From Sepioteuthis lessoniana (Eukaryota > Mollusca > Cephalopoda > Myopsida > Loliginidae): DNA of 64,000 nucleotides. Below the pieces are notes generated by a model, which saw only the letters and a program-made list of their open reading frames with translations, searched no databases and was not told where the DNA came from. The stretch spans positions 35,001 to 99,000 of the forward strand of contig CAUZXS010000200.1 in assembly GCA_963585895.1 (NCBI GenBank), given 5' to 3'. The translations under genes were made by a program, and so were the position numbers. Below, piece by piece: positions 40,776-51,270 of the stretch (position 1 is its first letter; each line of letters starts with the position of its first letter).

Positions 40776-40834
40776 AAGGTGTTAAACAAATGACCCAAAC
40801 TAATAATAAAATCTTCTGATGTTAATCAAGTCGT

Positions 40835-40951
40835 CATTTACCAATTCCAGCAATGGGTTGAATAGTATCACTGCTGTTCTTCTAGAAAGACGGCGTTGGC
40901 ATTGAATAACCCACAATGGTTGATATGCCATTAAACAAAGAGAGAGAAACA
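40835..40951 (+). mobile_element. SINE-A 3' half
   Basis: AATAGTATCACTGCTGTTCT, GGCATTGAATAACCCACAAT, GGTTGATATGCCATTAAACA. Both tail stems intact. Confidence 0.8.
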
Positions 40952-41729
40952 GAAGTCATTTAGCAAAACGTTTCATGTTTTAACTATAATTAATAGTTTG
41001 TGATTAAGTCATGCTGAATCCCAGAAGTAAAGCATTGGTGTTGTTTTAATATTTAAGAGGGTAACCAAAAAGAAAAAGCAGGTACCGTATGATAAAACTT
41101 CTTAGTCAGATTTTACTATCAAACGTTACATAGCCTTCTATTGTCATAGGAAACATTCGAGGTTCGTACGAATTCAGTTTGGTAATCATTGATCTAATTA
41201 CAGCTCCACGGTGAGGTTTCCAGCTATTTACAAATTACTAAATGAGAAGGCCACTAGGACACTAGACTGGTGGCCACTTTCCTACGAGGAGAGGGACTTT
41301 TTTTATCAAACGACACATCTACTGGCAAAATAATCCAGTGACGTACTCACTCACTAGGAATTGCTTGTGAGACTTGCAAACTGGGCGTGTTAGAGCGGCT
41401 GCCCTTGGAAACGGAATTAATACCCAGCGGCTGGCAGATAAAGTAGGAACCGCAGTCATTTGGGTGAGGGCGGCACTATCAGGAAATGAATTAGATAGTA
41501 CACTGAGTGACTATGCAAAGGTGAAGTTCAGTCAGATTGGTCTCCGGTGTTTGGGTCCCGGTCTTTTGTTTCATTTACAACAGCTGGTAACCTTAAACAA
41601 CAACAACAACAACAAAAAGTCACTTATTGATTATTGACTCCATTAAAACAAAGATTAGGCATTATTTTATACAAAAGAAAAAAAAGAAGATATTCTGAGC
41701 GCGTGTGTATATTACTACTTGGTAATATC
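40952..41729. other. Unassigned
   Basis: No recognised repeat. An 87-codon plus ORF at 41374-41637 (MQTGRVRAAALGNGINTQRL...) has no motif I know and ends in poly-Asn from (AAC)n. It is not supported as a gene. Confidence 0.35.
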
Positions 41730-41965
41730 ATTAATGGTTATTCTCCTAGGGAAACGGGCTTGACGAACCGAGTTCAAATTCTAGTCAAGATAGTTTGCAT
41801 TTTACCTCGAGCCAATTATCTTGGGAACGATACCTAACTCCCACCAAGAGCTGTAGCTAAAGTAGTAGGGTATTCTTAACGTTTTAGCCTTGATTCGACA
41901 ACCAGTCCACGAGAAGGAAATGTCTAAATCCAAAACGGATTCAGGAAACGGATTTTTTCTTGGTA
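41730..41965 (+). mobile_element. SINE-B copy, strongly diverged
   Basis: GAGTTCAAATTCTAGTCAAG (B-box side), GATAGTTTGCATTTTACC, ACGATACCTAACTCC, AACCAGTCCACGAGAAGGAA. Recognisable mainly by the order of landmarks. Confidence 0.55.
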
Positions 41966-42028
41966 TCAAGTAACCTTGTAGAGTCAGTTAGTTGATTGGT
42001 TTTACAGCATGACAACTCTTGCTAAGTT

Positions 42029-42236
42029 TGGTCCAGTCGGCTAGGGCTGCAGAAAAAACTGACTGCATCTCTGCAGAGGAGTAAGACTCCCTTAACGAGT
42101 GTCCTGGATATGACACTAAACAATCTGATAGTGAGGTTTCAGTAATACTGGAGCTTTGGGGAAAAGCGGAGTATCACTTTATTGCCATCACTCCCAGGTC
42201 ATCTCTGGTCTGAAGTGGTAGCATCTGATAGAGATG
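42029..42236 (+). mobile_element. RepD copy, 5' half
   Basis: Head CCAGTCGGCTAGGGCTGCAG, AGTGTCCTGGATATGACACT, GTAATACTGGAGCTTTGGGG, GTGGTAGCATCTGATAGAG. Confidence 0.8.
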
Positions 42237-42335
42237 GACTACCAAAAAGGCCTATGATATAATCCCACAAATTTGGATAATACATTGTCTTAAAATGAAC
42301 CAAATATCCGACAATGTCATAAAATTCGTATATAG
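42237..42335 (+). mobile_element. LINE reverse-transcriptase fragment
   Basis: With one frame shift reads MDYQK, KAYDIIPQIWIIHCLKMNQI, SDNVIKFV. Corresponds to the RLE-type LINE motif DYQKAYDxVPHSWI with the first catalytic Asp. Joined directly to the RepD fragment. Confidence 0.6.
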
Positions 42336-42870
42336 AGGATTTGACATTAAATAACCAACAACGGTTGATATGCCATCAAACCCAACCAAACCAAATCATA
42401 TTTATTTAATTTATATGTATAAAGAGGATTCGGCATTAAATAACCAACAATGGTTGAGTTCAAATCCTGGACGAGACTGATTGCATTTCACATAGGATTA
42501 ATACCCTTGGGAAAGGTATGAATCCAATTATTCTCCCTCCAGCTATGGGAAAATAGTTGGGCAGACTAAGTTCTTCAGCCTGGGTGAGGCAACTAGTCTA
42601 GGAGAAGGAAAACTCTGAATTCAAACCTGTTAAACTCCGCTTAAAAATTGACCTTGTGTCATATCCTGCCCGAGCGGAGGGGTTGGTAAAAATATATATT
42701 TAATATATATTTATAAAGAAGATTTGGCATTAAATAACAAGCAATCGTTGATATGCCATCAAACCTAACCAAACCAAATCATATATATTTAAAATATCAG
42801 TATAAAGAAGATTTGGCATTAAATAACCAACAATGGTTGATATGCCATAAAACCAAATTAAAGTCAATCT
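42336..42870 (+). repeat. Tandem array of SINE-A/RepD 3' tails
   Basis: Four units of ~88 bp: GTATANAGAGGATTTGRCAT, TAAATAACCAACAANGGTTG, ATATGCCATCAAACCCAACC, AAACCAAATCATAT. Units begin near 42332, 42419, 42712 and 42803. Unit 2 is broken by a SINE-B fragment. Confidence 0.8.
42456..42702 (+). mobile_element. SINE-B, 5'-truncated, nested in the tail array
   Basis: Starts GAGTTCAAATCCTGGACG (at the B box) and runs to CTGCCCGAGCGGAGGGGTTG. It interrupts unit 2 after CAACAATGGTT. No long duplication is apparent. Confidence 0.85.
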
Positions 42871-43044
42871 TTTCTTTTTCCTAAGCATTTGTATTGGTTT
42901 TTGTAGCGAATAATAGTCATTTGTTTACGTAGTTATATTGTATTCCAATCTTATGTTAATAATTTATACATAATTTCATGGTTTCAAATAACTATTTTTA
43001 ATCAATAAAAATTCTTTGTTCGTACTGTATTAATTTTTAAAGCC

Positions 43045-43200
43045 AAAGACACACAGGTAAAAGAACAATAGTGGTTCTATTTAACTAATAGCCGGGAAGG
43101 ACACGAAAGTTTATATCTATCCCAAAGGAAAAATCCGAAAGTAAACATAATGATGCGATTTCAGTTTGAATTCGCTGTCTTCGTTTCACACTAATCCAAA
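43045..43200 (-). mobile_element. SINE-A copy, old
   Basis: GTAAAAGAACAATAGTGGTT, TTAACTAATAGCCGGGAAGG, CCGAAAGTAAACATAATGAT, CAGTTTGAATTCGC (B-box region, reverse sense). Confidence 0.6.
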
Positions 43201-43483
43201 TTAACGTTAATTATTTTATCTAATGATAATAATTTACTTTCTCACAATACGTAACTCTGAGAAAGTATTCCTATCTAATGCTTATATTAACTATCGTATT
43301 CGGACTCTTGTCTTCATTCTTGTTATCATTTACTCGAGGTATCGGCTAATATGCCCTTCTCCGGGTGTTTCTTGTCGACCTCCAGAGCCTCCATGTCGAA
43401 ATTGGGAACAGTTATGGATTTCTTGTCCTCTTGAACCTTTCCAAGTTTGTCGTCATATGAGTGAAAGAATGATCTGTTGACTT
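43201..43483. other. Unassigned
   Basis: AT-rich at first, then a GC-richer patch at 43360-43440 with overlapping short ORFs on both strands (VPNFDMEALEVDKKHPEKG on minus). Not recognised. Confidence 0.35.
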
Positions 43484-43661
43484 TCTTTAAAATTATGTGT
43501 TTTATATTTAAAGGCAACCCCAGTACAAGGATTATCTCTAGTGACAGTCCCACTAATGGCAGTAATGAAACGGTTATCGGTACTTTTTACGACGGATTAT
43601 CTCCTCTTGGTCGACACATTCCCAAACATAACGTCAGTGGAGACATAGATTCTTAAATACA
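43484..43661 (+). mobile_element. RTE-like LINE endonuclease fragment
   Basis: Nearly identical to 45469-45646. Reads CFIFKGNPSTRIISSDSPTN, then GSNETVIGTFYDGLSPLGRH and IPKHNVSGDIDS. This is the middle of the apurinic-type endonuclease domain (family pattern NPSTTIISCYSPTN...IPKHNVLIIGGD). Confidence 0.85.
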
Positions 43662-43920
43662 GATTAAGTTTCAAAGTGAATGCATGCCTAAATTGAAATA
43701 TTGGTAAAACACAGCAATTCAAGGAACCATTTGACTGTGAGCAAATGAAAGAATAGGGTTGAATAAAATAATTAGTGTTGAATAGCAATACTTGTAAGCA
43801 CTTCACTGAGCACAAACAAATAATTAAGATCAAATAGAATTGTAAGTGTTATATAGCAACAACTGAGACCATTTAACCGCGTAGAAACCCTAGCAAAACT
43901 TGTATGGAACTAAATTAGTT
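43662..43920. repeat. 65-bp-period AT-rich repeat, opposite orientation
   Basis: AGCAATACTTGTAAGCACTT and AGCAACAACTGAGACCATTT are 65 bp apart, with AAACAAATAATTAAGATCAA between. Complement of the blocks at 7225-9300. Confidence 0.6.
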
Positions 43921-43981
43921 CTAATTCATTAAAAAAGAAATTACCTACAAACTATGTATTCAAAGAAATGACGGATGTTAT

Positions 43982-44549
43982 GGTTTGGTTGGTTTGGCTT
44001 GTTGGGTTGTATGGTATATCAACCTTTGTAGGTTATTTAACGCCAAATCCATTTTTATGTAAATAATCTGTTCTCCTTAAAACAATTCAGTTTAGCATAA
44101 GTACACAGTTTGATTGTCAAAAACATTTCCATTTCAAACTATTCAAGCAGGTATATGTAACAATTCAGTTAAGTGTAAATACAGTTTTAATGTCGAAAAA
44201 CAGTTCTATTTCAAATAATTCAGTTAAGCATAAGCACGCAGTTTAAATGTAAGTACGGTTTAATTGTCAAAAACATTTCTATTTCAAGCTATTTAGTTTT
44301 GTCAAACAATTCAGTTTAGCATAAGTTTGCTGTTAGTTCTATTTAACCCATCGATAGGACCCTATCAGGTGCTACCACTCCGGGCCAGAGTGGACCTGGG
44401 AGCGATGGCAATGAAGGGGTACTCTGCATTCCCCAAAGCTCCAGCACTGCTGGAACCTCACCATCATATTGTTTAGTGTCATATCCAGGACACTCGTTAG
44501 TGGGGGTCTTACCCCTCTGCAGAGGTGCAGTCAGTGTATTCTACAGCAA
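43982..44549 (-). mobile_element. RepD copy, full length
   Basis: Tail GTATGGTATATCAACCTTTG, monomers, GACCCTATCAGGTGCTACCA, head side GGTGCAGTCAGTGTATTCTA. Probable duplication ACGGATGTTAT (43971-43981) and ACAGATGTTAT (44550-44560), one mismatch. Confidence 0.85.
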
Positions 44550-44560
44550 ACAGATGTTAT

Positions 44561-44815
44561 ATTGTGACTGTCATATAGAAATACTTAAGGCCATTTAGCC
44601 GTGTGCTGGCAAATGATTGGCTGTAAATAGAAATGCTTGAAACTTTTTTACTGTGAGCAAAAAATGAGCTGAAGCTTGTTTAAGAATGTCATCTACAAAA
44701 TGTGTAAACAAATCATATATGTTTACTATAAATGTATCAGCAGGATTCGGCATTAAATAACCTACAATGATTGATAAGCCATAAAACCCAACCAAACCAA
44801 ACCAAATCAGATATC
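44561..44815. repeat. 65-bp repeat remnants ending in a shared tail
   Basis: AGAAATACTTAAGGCCATTT and AGAAATGCTTGAAACTTTTT, then GGCATTAAATAACCTACAAT and GATTGATAAGCCATAAAACC with CCAACCAAACCAAACC. The 65-bp family thus ends in the same stem-loop tail as SINE-A and RepD. Confidence 0.6.
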
Positions 44816-46560
44816 CTGCCTTGGCTTGTCACAGGATAAGTCTATGAGGGAGGAGAATATTTTGCGAGCAACTTTAGCACATAACAATGGAAACTGTGGG
44901 ATGCTGCAGAGTGGATGTGAAGCAAGATGGTTTAATTCAAACAGGGTCAACGGCGAGTTTCAGCAGATACTGGGCAGAAGAATATCACAGGTCAACGGTC
45001 AGCATTAAATAGTTTAGTAAGGAAACTTCAACAATTCATCTTTAAGTCAATTGATGAAATAAAAACAGTCAACGAATGACTCTAATCCAAACCGTACATC
45101 CAAACTGCACCGCCCTTTACGCTGATAAACAAGGGGCGTGTTCTGCCTCAGTGTTTGAAAAATCAGAGCCCAAACCCAACTTACTAAGATGCAAAAACAT
45201 TGTTAACATAGCGACATTTAACGTTAGGATTTTAAATGTAAAAAACCAGCTCGCCGAGCTTAGAGTATCTGCAACTGAGCACAATATAACCATCATATGC
45301 ATGCAAGAACAGAGACATTACCATAGTGAACAAGACTGAAAATACAATGATACCGGTAGACACTTGTTTCGATCTCAGCATGGAAAAGAGTGTCAATGCC
45401 GCCACTGGAGGCATAGGAATGTTTCTTAATCCTCGCGCTTTAAAATCACGAAAGAGGGCTGAGAAAACCCAATTGAGAATTATGTGTTTTATATTTAAAG
45501 GTAACCCCAGTACAAGGATTATCTCTAGCGACAGTCACACTAATGGGAGTACTGAAACGGTTATCGGTACTTTCTACGACGGATTATCTCCTCTTGGTCG
45601 ACACATTCTCAAACATAACGTCAGTGGAGACATAGATTCTTAAATAGGCAAAGATGAAAATAATAAATTCAGCTTATGTAACCAGCTAAAAAAAATTACG
45701 AATATTCAACAGATTTTCCCTCAAGAACAGTCTTTCATGGCTAAAAACTAAATTTAAAATATAAATTAATAAAAAGGGAGAGAAAACTATGGACTTACAC
45801 TTACCCAATTGAAACTAAAACACAACTATAAAAATATTAGATAAACAGTGCTTTGAGTATCTTCTGATCCTAGACTCGTCACAGAAAAATACTCCTGAGT
45901 CTACGCGGAACTAAGAAACAAATCCAAATCACACGTTACGACTGATCCTCACTTACCAATAGAGCTATAAGCAGTAAATATTTGGTAGCTTTAAGAAACA
46001 AATTCAATACTCTTTCGGAGATATTAGAGAGACATACTCCGAATCACAAATAGGAAAACTTCGTCTCTGCCCACTGGGAAACAGTCGCAGAATTCATGCC
46101 AACCAAACCAAGTGCTGAATGTAGAGTTCCATGAGAATCACTGCTAGTCAGGAAAAACGAGACAACAATATAAAAAAAGCATCCTTACTTGATAAAAGAA
46201 ACCCAACAAGTATCAATGCATCATAGCAAAGCCAAGAAAGAACTAACCAATACAAACCAAAAAGAGCAATTATAAGACATTCAAGGTCAAAACGAAAAAA
46301 TAAGAAATTCTGTTGAAGAAAGACAATCACGAACAGTATGGCAGACAGTAAATGAAGTGAGTGGAAGGAAGAAAACCTCAAGAGTAAAACTAAAAACTGC
46401 CAGCCAAGAAAAAAAACTTCTGAAGTGGAAAGAACATTTCAAGAATCTGTTCGGAAATCAATGACAAACCTATAAAAATCATTAATGGCCAATGAAACGA
46501 ATCCTAGAAGCAACAGCAGCTGTACGACCATCAAAGTCCCATCTCACAAATTATCAAATG
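44816..46560 (+). mobile_element. RTE-like LINE, 5' part and endonuclease, decayed
   Basis: Largest LINE copy here. In order: MREENILRATLAHNNGNCGM (44847); TVHPNCTALYADKQGACSAS then NIVNIATFNVRILNVKNQLA and EHNITIICMQEQRHYHSEQD (45076-45339, start of the endonuclease); VNAATGGIGMFLNPRALKS, GNPSTRIISSDSHTNGSTET and PLGRHILKHNVSGDIDS (45326-45643); far downstream RQSRTVWQTVNEVSGRKKTS and KEHFKNLFG (~46310-46450), the linker before the RT. Between these are many stops and shifts. The domain order is apurinic-type endonuclease then RT. The RT itself is nearly all deleted. Confidence 0.85.
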
Positions 46561-46745
46561 AAGTCGAATAAAATATACGGGGCACTATTGCAGAAACAAA
46601 GATGAACCCATAAGCGATGTTCTCTTAGGGAGTCCCTCACGTGGATGTGCCAGTCGTAGGAGAAATTCCGTTTTCTTTTATCAGATAGATCAGACCTCCA
46701 TATGATTGATAACCTGTTAATACCATTGCTAACCAGCAAAAACCT
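46561..46745. mobile_element. RTE-like LINE 3' pieces in opposite orientations
   Basis: 46575-46655 reads on plus as GHYCRNKDEPISDVLLGSPS then RGCASRR (C-terminal region). 46657-46745 reads on minus as NGINRLSIIWRSDLSDKRKR then NF (RT-distal region). The two abut with no spacer, so one was inverted. Confidence 0.75.
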
Positions 46746-46814
46746 AGATACATCACGTGTGTATACAGAGTATTCCCCCGAGAAAATCTGCCTGGAGCGA
46801 TGCTTTATAGACAC

Positions 46815-46821
46815 CTATGGT

Positions 46822-46869
<48 letters not shown>

Positions 46870-46870
46870 T
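46815..46870. repeat. (TG)n then (GA)n
   Basis: About 11 TG units followed by about 14 GA units. Confidence 0.95.
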
Positions 46871-46921
46871 TAGGGAACCCCTTGTTTCCATCGTGACCTG
46901 ATGATATATATATATATATAT

Positions 46922-47160
46922 ATAGTTGGCCGACCGTCGCCGAGAGCGACCAGAGGGCTCCATTTTCATAGCTACTACACTGAGGTGTAGAGGAGGACGC
47001 TACTCCTTTCCCTGGATTGCCCCCATCATACCCTTGATCTGTATCTATCTGAGTGTAAAGGAAGGAAGTATCAAGTACCATTTTTTGAGTTTTGGTATGA
47101 CTCGAACTGGTATTGAACTCCGTTTCCCGGGCCATTGGCGAAGACTCTAACTATTATACT
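46922..47160 (-). mobile_element. SINE-E copy
   Basis: GTTGGCCGACCGTCGCCGAG, TACACTGAGGTGTAGAGGAG, GGTATTGAACTCCGTTTCCC, GCGAAGACTCTAAC. Bounded by (TA)n on both sides. Confidence 0.85.
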
Positions 47161-47737
47161 ATATATATATATATATATATTACACATTACTTGTATGTAT
47201 ATTAAACTTGCATAGGTGGGTTATTGTGGATAAGCAGTGATCTTGTGCCTGTCTTTCAGTTTTAAAGAGCATGAAAACCGGTCTTTGAAAACTAGTACCG
47301 GTGAGAACCTAATGACATCAGCCACCAACACGCACACCCAAATACAAATCTCCCGAGCAGATGCTTCCCCCCACTAACACATTTCTTTTCTTAATCTCTC
47401 TCTCTCTCTCACGCACAAACCATCGTCATCTGCACAAAAGGAAACACGTCATAGAAAACTGATAGAATGAAAAGCGACCAGGAACGTCTTCTCTCCGTCC
47501 GTTGACCGGCAAATGACCCGTTGCTTACGGCAACGAACAATGGCAAAAGGAACTGATAGAAATATGAATGATTGTTTTTGTGCTATCTGGAGAGGATCTC
47601 ATCACACCCACCTCCGTAACCCTAGCCCCTTCGTATCATCATCATCATCATCCCCACCTCAGCTCCACGCCTCTCTGTCATTCACAACTTAGGTCGAATT
47701 CAAGGGTTTGTAATTAGGTTAGTGTGTTTGGCACATC

Positions 47738-47773
<36 letters not shown>

Positions 47774-47800
47774 TAAAATGGGGTTATTTACGCATGTGTA
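47161..47800. other. Unassigned with short microsatellites
   Basis: (TA)n at 47161-47180, (CT)n at 47396-47411, (CAT)n at 47636-47652, (GA)n at 47740-47773. The rest is not recognised and holds no convincing ORF. Confidence 0.4.
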
Positions 47801-48964
47801 TGTACGCATATATATGTATGCGTGTGTATGTAAGCGTGTATATATGTGTGATTGTTTACTTATATGTTCGGAGTTAAGTGTTTATATTTGTGGGTGATTT
47901 TGTGTCTTTAAGTTTGTATGTCATGTGGGAGTGCGTATATTTGTGTGAGTGTGTGGTTAAGTGTATATTTACGAGTGTAATTGCGTGTGTGTGTGTGTGT
48001 ATGTGTGTGCCTATGGTTGAGTGACGGCGTGTCCGCAATTGGTAAACGCTAAACATTTGCGAATGTATTCGCATATATGTTTGTATGATTGTGGGTGTGT
48101 GAATGCGTTTGGTTCAGTTTCTTTGTTTAATGGCATATCAACCTTCGTAGGTTATTTAATGCCAAAGCCATTTTCTTAGAAGAATAGTAGTGGTACAATC
48201 TAACCCATAGCTGGGTGGATAAGGGGGTTCATACCTTTCCCAAGGGTATTTGCCCGAAAGTGAACGTAATAGCGCGACTGGAGTACGAACTCGCGTACTA
48301 CGATTCCGCAGTCCATCGCTTTAACCATTACACCCTGTGTGAATGCGTATGTAAATAATGAACTGTGAACATCTATGAGTATGGCTGTATTTGTGTGTGA
48401 GTGGCTGAGCTTGTTTGTGTGTGTGGTCTGTGTATGTGAGTGTGTGTGTGTGTGTGTGTGACACTGAGTTTGCGGGCGTGTGTGTATGTCACTGTGTTTG
48501 TGTGTGTGTGTATGTGTGGTTTGCGTTTGTGTGTGTGTCGCTGTGCTTGTGTCTGTATATGTGTTGTCTGGGTTTTTTTTGGCGTGTGTAGATGTGTCGC
48601 TGTAGTTGTGTGTGTGCGTTTGTCGCTGTGTTTGTGTGTATGTCGCTGTGTGTGTATGTGTGTGTGTGTGTGTGTCATTGAGTTTGTGTGTGTGTCACTG
48701 TATTTGTGTGTATGTATGGTTGAGTGTCGATGTGTGTGATTCCGTATGTATGCGTATGTCATTGTATGTATGTATGTATGTGTGTGTGTTTGTATGTGAG
48801 TATGCCGTTGCATGTTTGTGTATGTGTGTATTATGCGACTACGTGTGTGGGGTGTGTAGGTGAGTATGTGAGATTGTATGCACGTTGGTTTTTGTTTCTG
48901 TTTATGTGTGTGTATGGTCGAGACACTCTTTATGTATGTGTGTGTGTGCTTAAGTGTGTATGGA

Positions 48965-49001
<37 letters not shown>

Positions 49002-49129
49002 CTGATTACATGTGTACGTGTGTGTTGTCGTGTTTGTATATGGCTATACGACTGGAAATGTGTGTGTGTGTGTGTGTGTGGTGTGTAATTAAGTGTACTT
49101 ATTTGTGTGTGTGTGTGTGTGTGTGTGTG

Positions 49130-49165
<36 letters not shown>
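47801..49165. repeat. TG-rich satellite tract, ~1.36 kb
   Basis: Imperfect (TG)n with TGTATG, TGTCGCTG and TGTTTG variants, interrupted by a SINE-A. A loose higher-order unit containing GTGTGTCGCTGTGTTTGTG repeats between 48480 and 48710. It ends in (TG)n then (CT)n. All long ORFs here are Val/Cys- or Thr/His-rich repeat products. Confidence 0.9.
48109..48335 (-). mobile_element. SINE-A copy, full length, recent
   Basis: A 227-bp copy flanked by TGTGTGAATGCGT at 48096-48108 and 48336-48348 (13/13). All landmarks intact. A good reference for the family. Confidence 0.93.
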
Positions 49166-49237
49166 CGTGCGTGGGTGCGTATGCAAATAATTGGATTTAT
49201 TCAAATGGGTAGATAGAACTTCAGATTTCGGTAACTG

Positions 49238-49450
49238 CATTCTTATTGAAAAACTGACACCTATTGAGAAAAAATAAATAAAATCCTAATGAAGGGGTAA
49301 ATCAATTTTTATAAAATCCATATCATTAAGGAGAAGAATTGGAGAAAAAAAGCAATGTCAATTTTTTCTTTCATTAGAGTTTTTTTTTTTTTTTTCTTTT
49401 TTCTGTTTGTTTTATGAATGACTGTCAGTTTTTCACCAAGTGTATTGGTG
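49238..49450. repeat. Foldback unit of a ~90-bp module
   Basis: Left arm TTGAAAAACTGACACC ... CCTAATGAAGGGG. Right arm, reversed, GGTGAAAAACTGACAGTC ... CTCTAATGAAAGAAAAAATT. The arms are imperfect inverted complements. A third copy lies at 50085-50170 in the left-arm orientation. Confidence 0.6.
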
Positions 49451-49499
49451 TTTCTCGTATTTAGAATCCCAAGTGAAACGTCATTCTTTCTGAATTCCA

Positions 49500-49784
49500 C
49501 TGATATTCAGCTAACGTGTGTAAGTGTGTATGAGTGTATTTGTGTTGTGTGAGTTTGTGCCTAAGAGAATGCGAGACAAGGTGGTTTTTTGAATGGAATT
49601 TTCCTTGTCCTATACCGGTTGCCGTATTAAAGATCACAGTATGCCGTAACCATCGAGTAGAAAAAGATAAGATGGATTCATTCATCCCTTTCTCAAGAGC
49701 AATAGTCTGTATGATCGCTTGTTGGTATGTCTTTATGCATACATCCGTATTTGAGTGAGTTTCTGTTCGTTGATTTGTGTCAGC
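49500..49784 (-). mobile_element. Possible very old SINE-B
   Basis: GAATTTTCCTTGTCCTATAC, CGGTTGCCGTATTAAAGATC and CATTCATCCCTTTCTCAAGA follow the SINE-B landmark order on the minus strand. Otherwise unassigned. Confidence 0.4.
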
Positions 49785-50030
49785 CCAGTCGGCTTGGGCT
49801 GTAGAATACACCGACTACATCTCTGAAGAGGAGTTAGACTCCCCGAACAAGTGTCCTGGATATAACATTATACATTCTAATGGTGAGGCTCCAGTAATAT
49901 TGGAGCTTTGGAGTATCTCTTTATTGCCATTGTTATAAGGCCTACTCGGACCTGGAGTGGTAGCACCTAATGGGGTCCTATCTACGAGTTAAATAGAACT
50001 GTTTGACATTTAAACTGTATGCAAAAATGT
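49785..50030 (+). mobile_element. RepD copy, 5' half
   Basis: Head GCCCAGTCGGCTTGGGCTGT and ACACCGACTACATCTCTGAA, GTAATATTGGAGCTTTGGAG, GTGGTAGCACCTAATGGGGT, ending in one monomer. Confidence 0.82.
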
Positions 50031-50084
50031 TATCAACAAAACGGTGTGAAACACCAACAACCGCATCCTGTCGACTTAAAACAG

Positions 50085-50170
50085 AAAAAAAAGGGGAAAA
50101 AAAAAAATCAAAAAACAAAAAGACCACTCTAATGAAAGAAAAAATTGACATCGCATTTTTCTCCAATTTC
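50085..50170 (+). repeat. Third copy of the 49240 module
   Basis: CTCTAATGAAAGAAAAAATT, GACATCGCATTTTTCTCCAA matches the reverse complement of 49340-49391. It directly follows the RepD copy. Confidence 0.7.
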
Positions 50171-50261
50171 CTAAAAGCGTTAGCCTGTATGTATGCTTCT
50201 ATTTTCGTACTTTTGTGCATGTGTGTGTATGTGTACATACATACATACATACATATGTATC

Positions 50262-50425
50262 AGTGTTCTGGATATGACACTAGACTGCATCTGCGGGTCA
50301 GGTTTCAGTCCTGGAGCTTTGTGGAGAGGAACCCCTTCATTACCATTACTCCCAGGTCCACTCTGAGCTGGGGTAGTAGTACTTCTCAGGATCACATCTA
50401 TGGATCAAATAGATCGGTTTAATAA
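50262..50425 (+). mobile_element. RepD internal fragment
   Basis: CAGTGTTCTGGATATGACAC, GTCCTGGAGCTTTGTGGAGA, CTCCCAGGTCCACTCTGAGC, ATGGATCAAATAGATCGG. Confidence 0.72.
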
Positions 50426-50641
50426 ATTAACTCTGTGCAAATAAATGACTCATGAATTGTTAGTGTTATATAACAATACTTGAAACCATTTAATACGAGG
50501 GAAAAAACTATTAGCTTTTGATAGCAATGCTTGAAACAATTTAATTGTCTGTAAATAAATGAACTCTGGCTCTTTCAGAAATTGTAACCTTCAAACTATT
50601 TGTTTACAAAACATATACATCAAATATATACGTATAAACAG
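50426..50641. repeat. 65-bp-period AT-rich repeat
   Basis: AACAATACTTGAAACCATTT and AGCAATGCTTGAAACAATTT at ~62-bp spacing, each followed by a TGNAAATAAATGA segment. Confidence 0.6.
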
Positions 50642-50652
50642 GATTTAGCTTT

Positions 50653-51270
50653 GTTTGTTTGGGTTTTATGGCATATCAACCTTTGTAGGTTACTTAATTC
50701 CAAATCCATTTTTTACAAATAAAAAGTTTTATTTCAAACAATTCAGTTTAATCGTCAAAAACATTTCTATTTCGAGATATTCAGTTTAGTCAAACAGTTC
50801 TAATTAAAACAATTTAGTTTTGTATAAGTATAGTTCTTGCTTACACACAGTTAAATATCAAAACAGTTCTATTTCAAAGAATTCAGTTTAGCGTAAGTAC
50901 AGTTTCAATGTCGAAAACACTTCTATTTCAAACAATCCAATTTACCCAGCAAAAACAGATTTATTTAAAAAAAATTCAGTTTAGCATAAGTACGCAGTTT
51001 AGATGTAAAAACAGTTTTATCTATTTAGTTTTATTTGATTCATAGATAGTACCCTATCAGGGGCTTCTACTCCGGGCCAGTGTGGACCTGGGAGCGATAG
51101 CAATGAAGGGGTACTCCACATTTCCCAAAGCTCCAGCATTACTGGAAACTTACCATCAGATTGTTTAATGTCATTATCTAGGAAACTCGTTGGGGTAGGG
51201 CTCCCCCGCCCACCGCGCACACCGCAGAAAAGCAGTCGGTGTATTCTATAGCCCTAGTCGACTGAAAAAA
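50653..51270 (-). mobile_element. RepD copy, longest, with target-site duplication
   Basis: A 618-bp copy flanked by GATTTAGCTTT at 50642-50652 and 51271-51281. Tail at left (GTTTTATGGCATATCAACCT), then about eight internal monomers (CAATTCAGTTTANCNTAAGTA), the CCCTATCAGGGGCTTCTACT block, and head CTATAGCCCTAGTCGACTG at right. It was inserted into another copy's 3' tail, which continues at 51271-51320. Confidence 0.88.

Noticed and set aside
41374-41637. 87-codon ORF as a host exon
   Set aside because: No domain recognised, ends in poly-Asn from (AAC)n, and no splice or promoter context supports it.
48373-48813. 146-residue Thr/His-rich ORF
   Set aside because: Encoded by imperfect (CA)n/(TG)n. 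Composition and frame openness on several frames show a repeat product.
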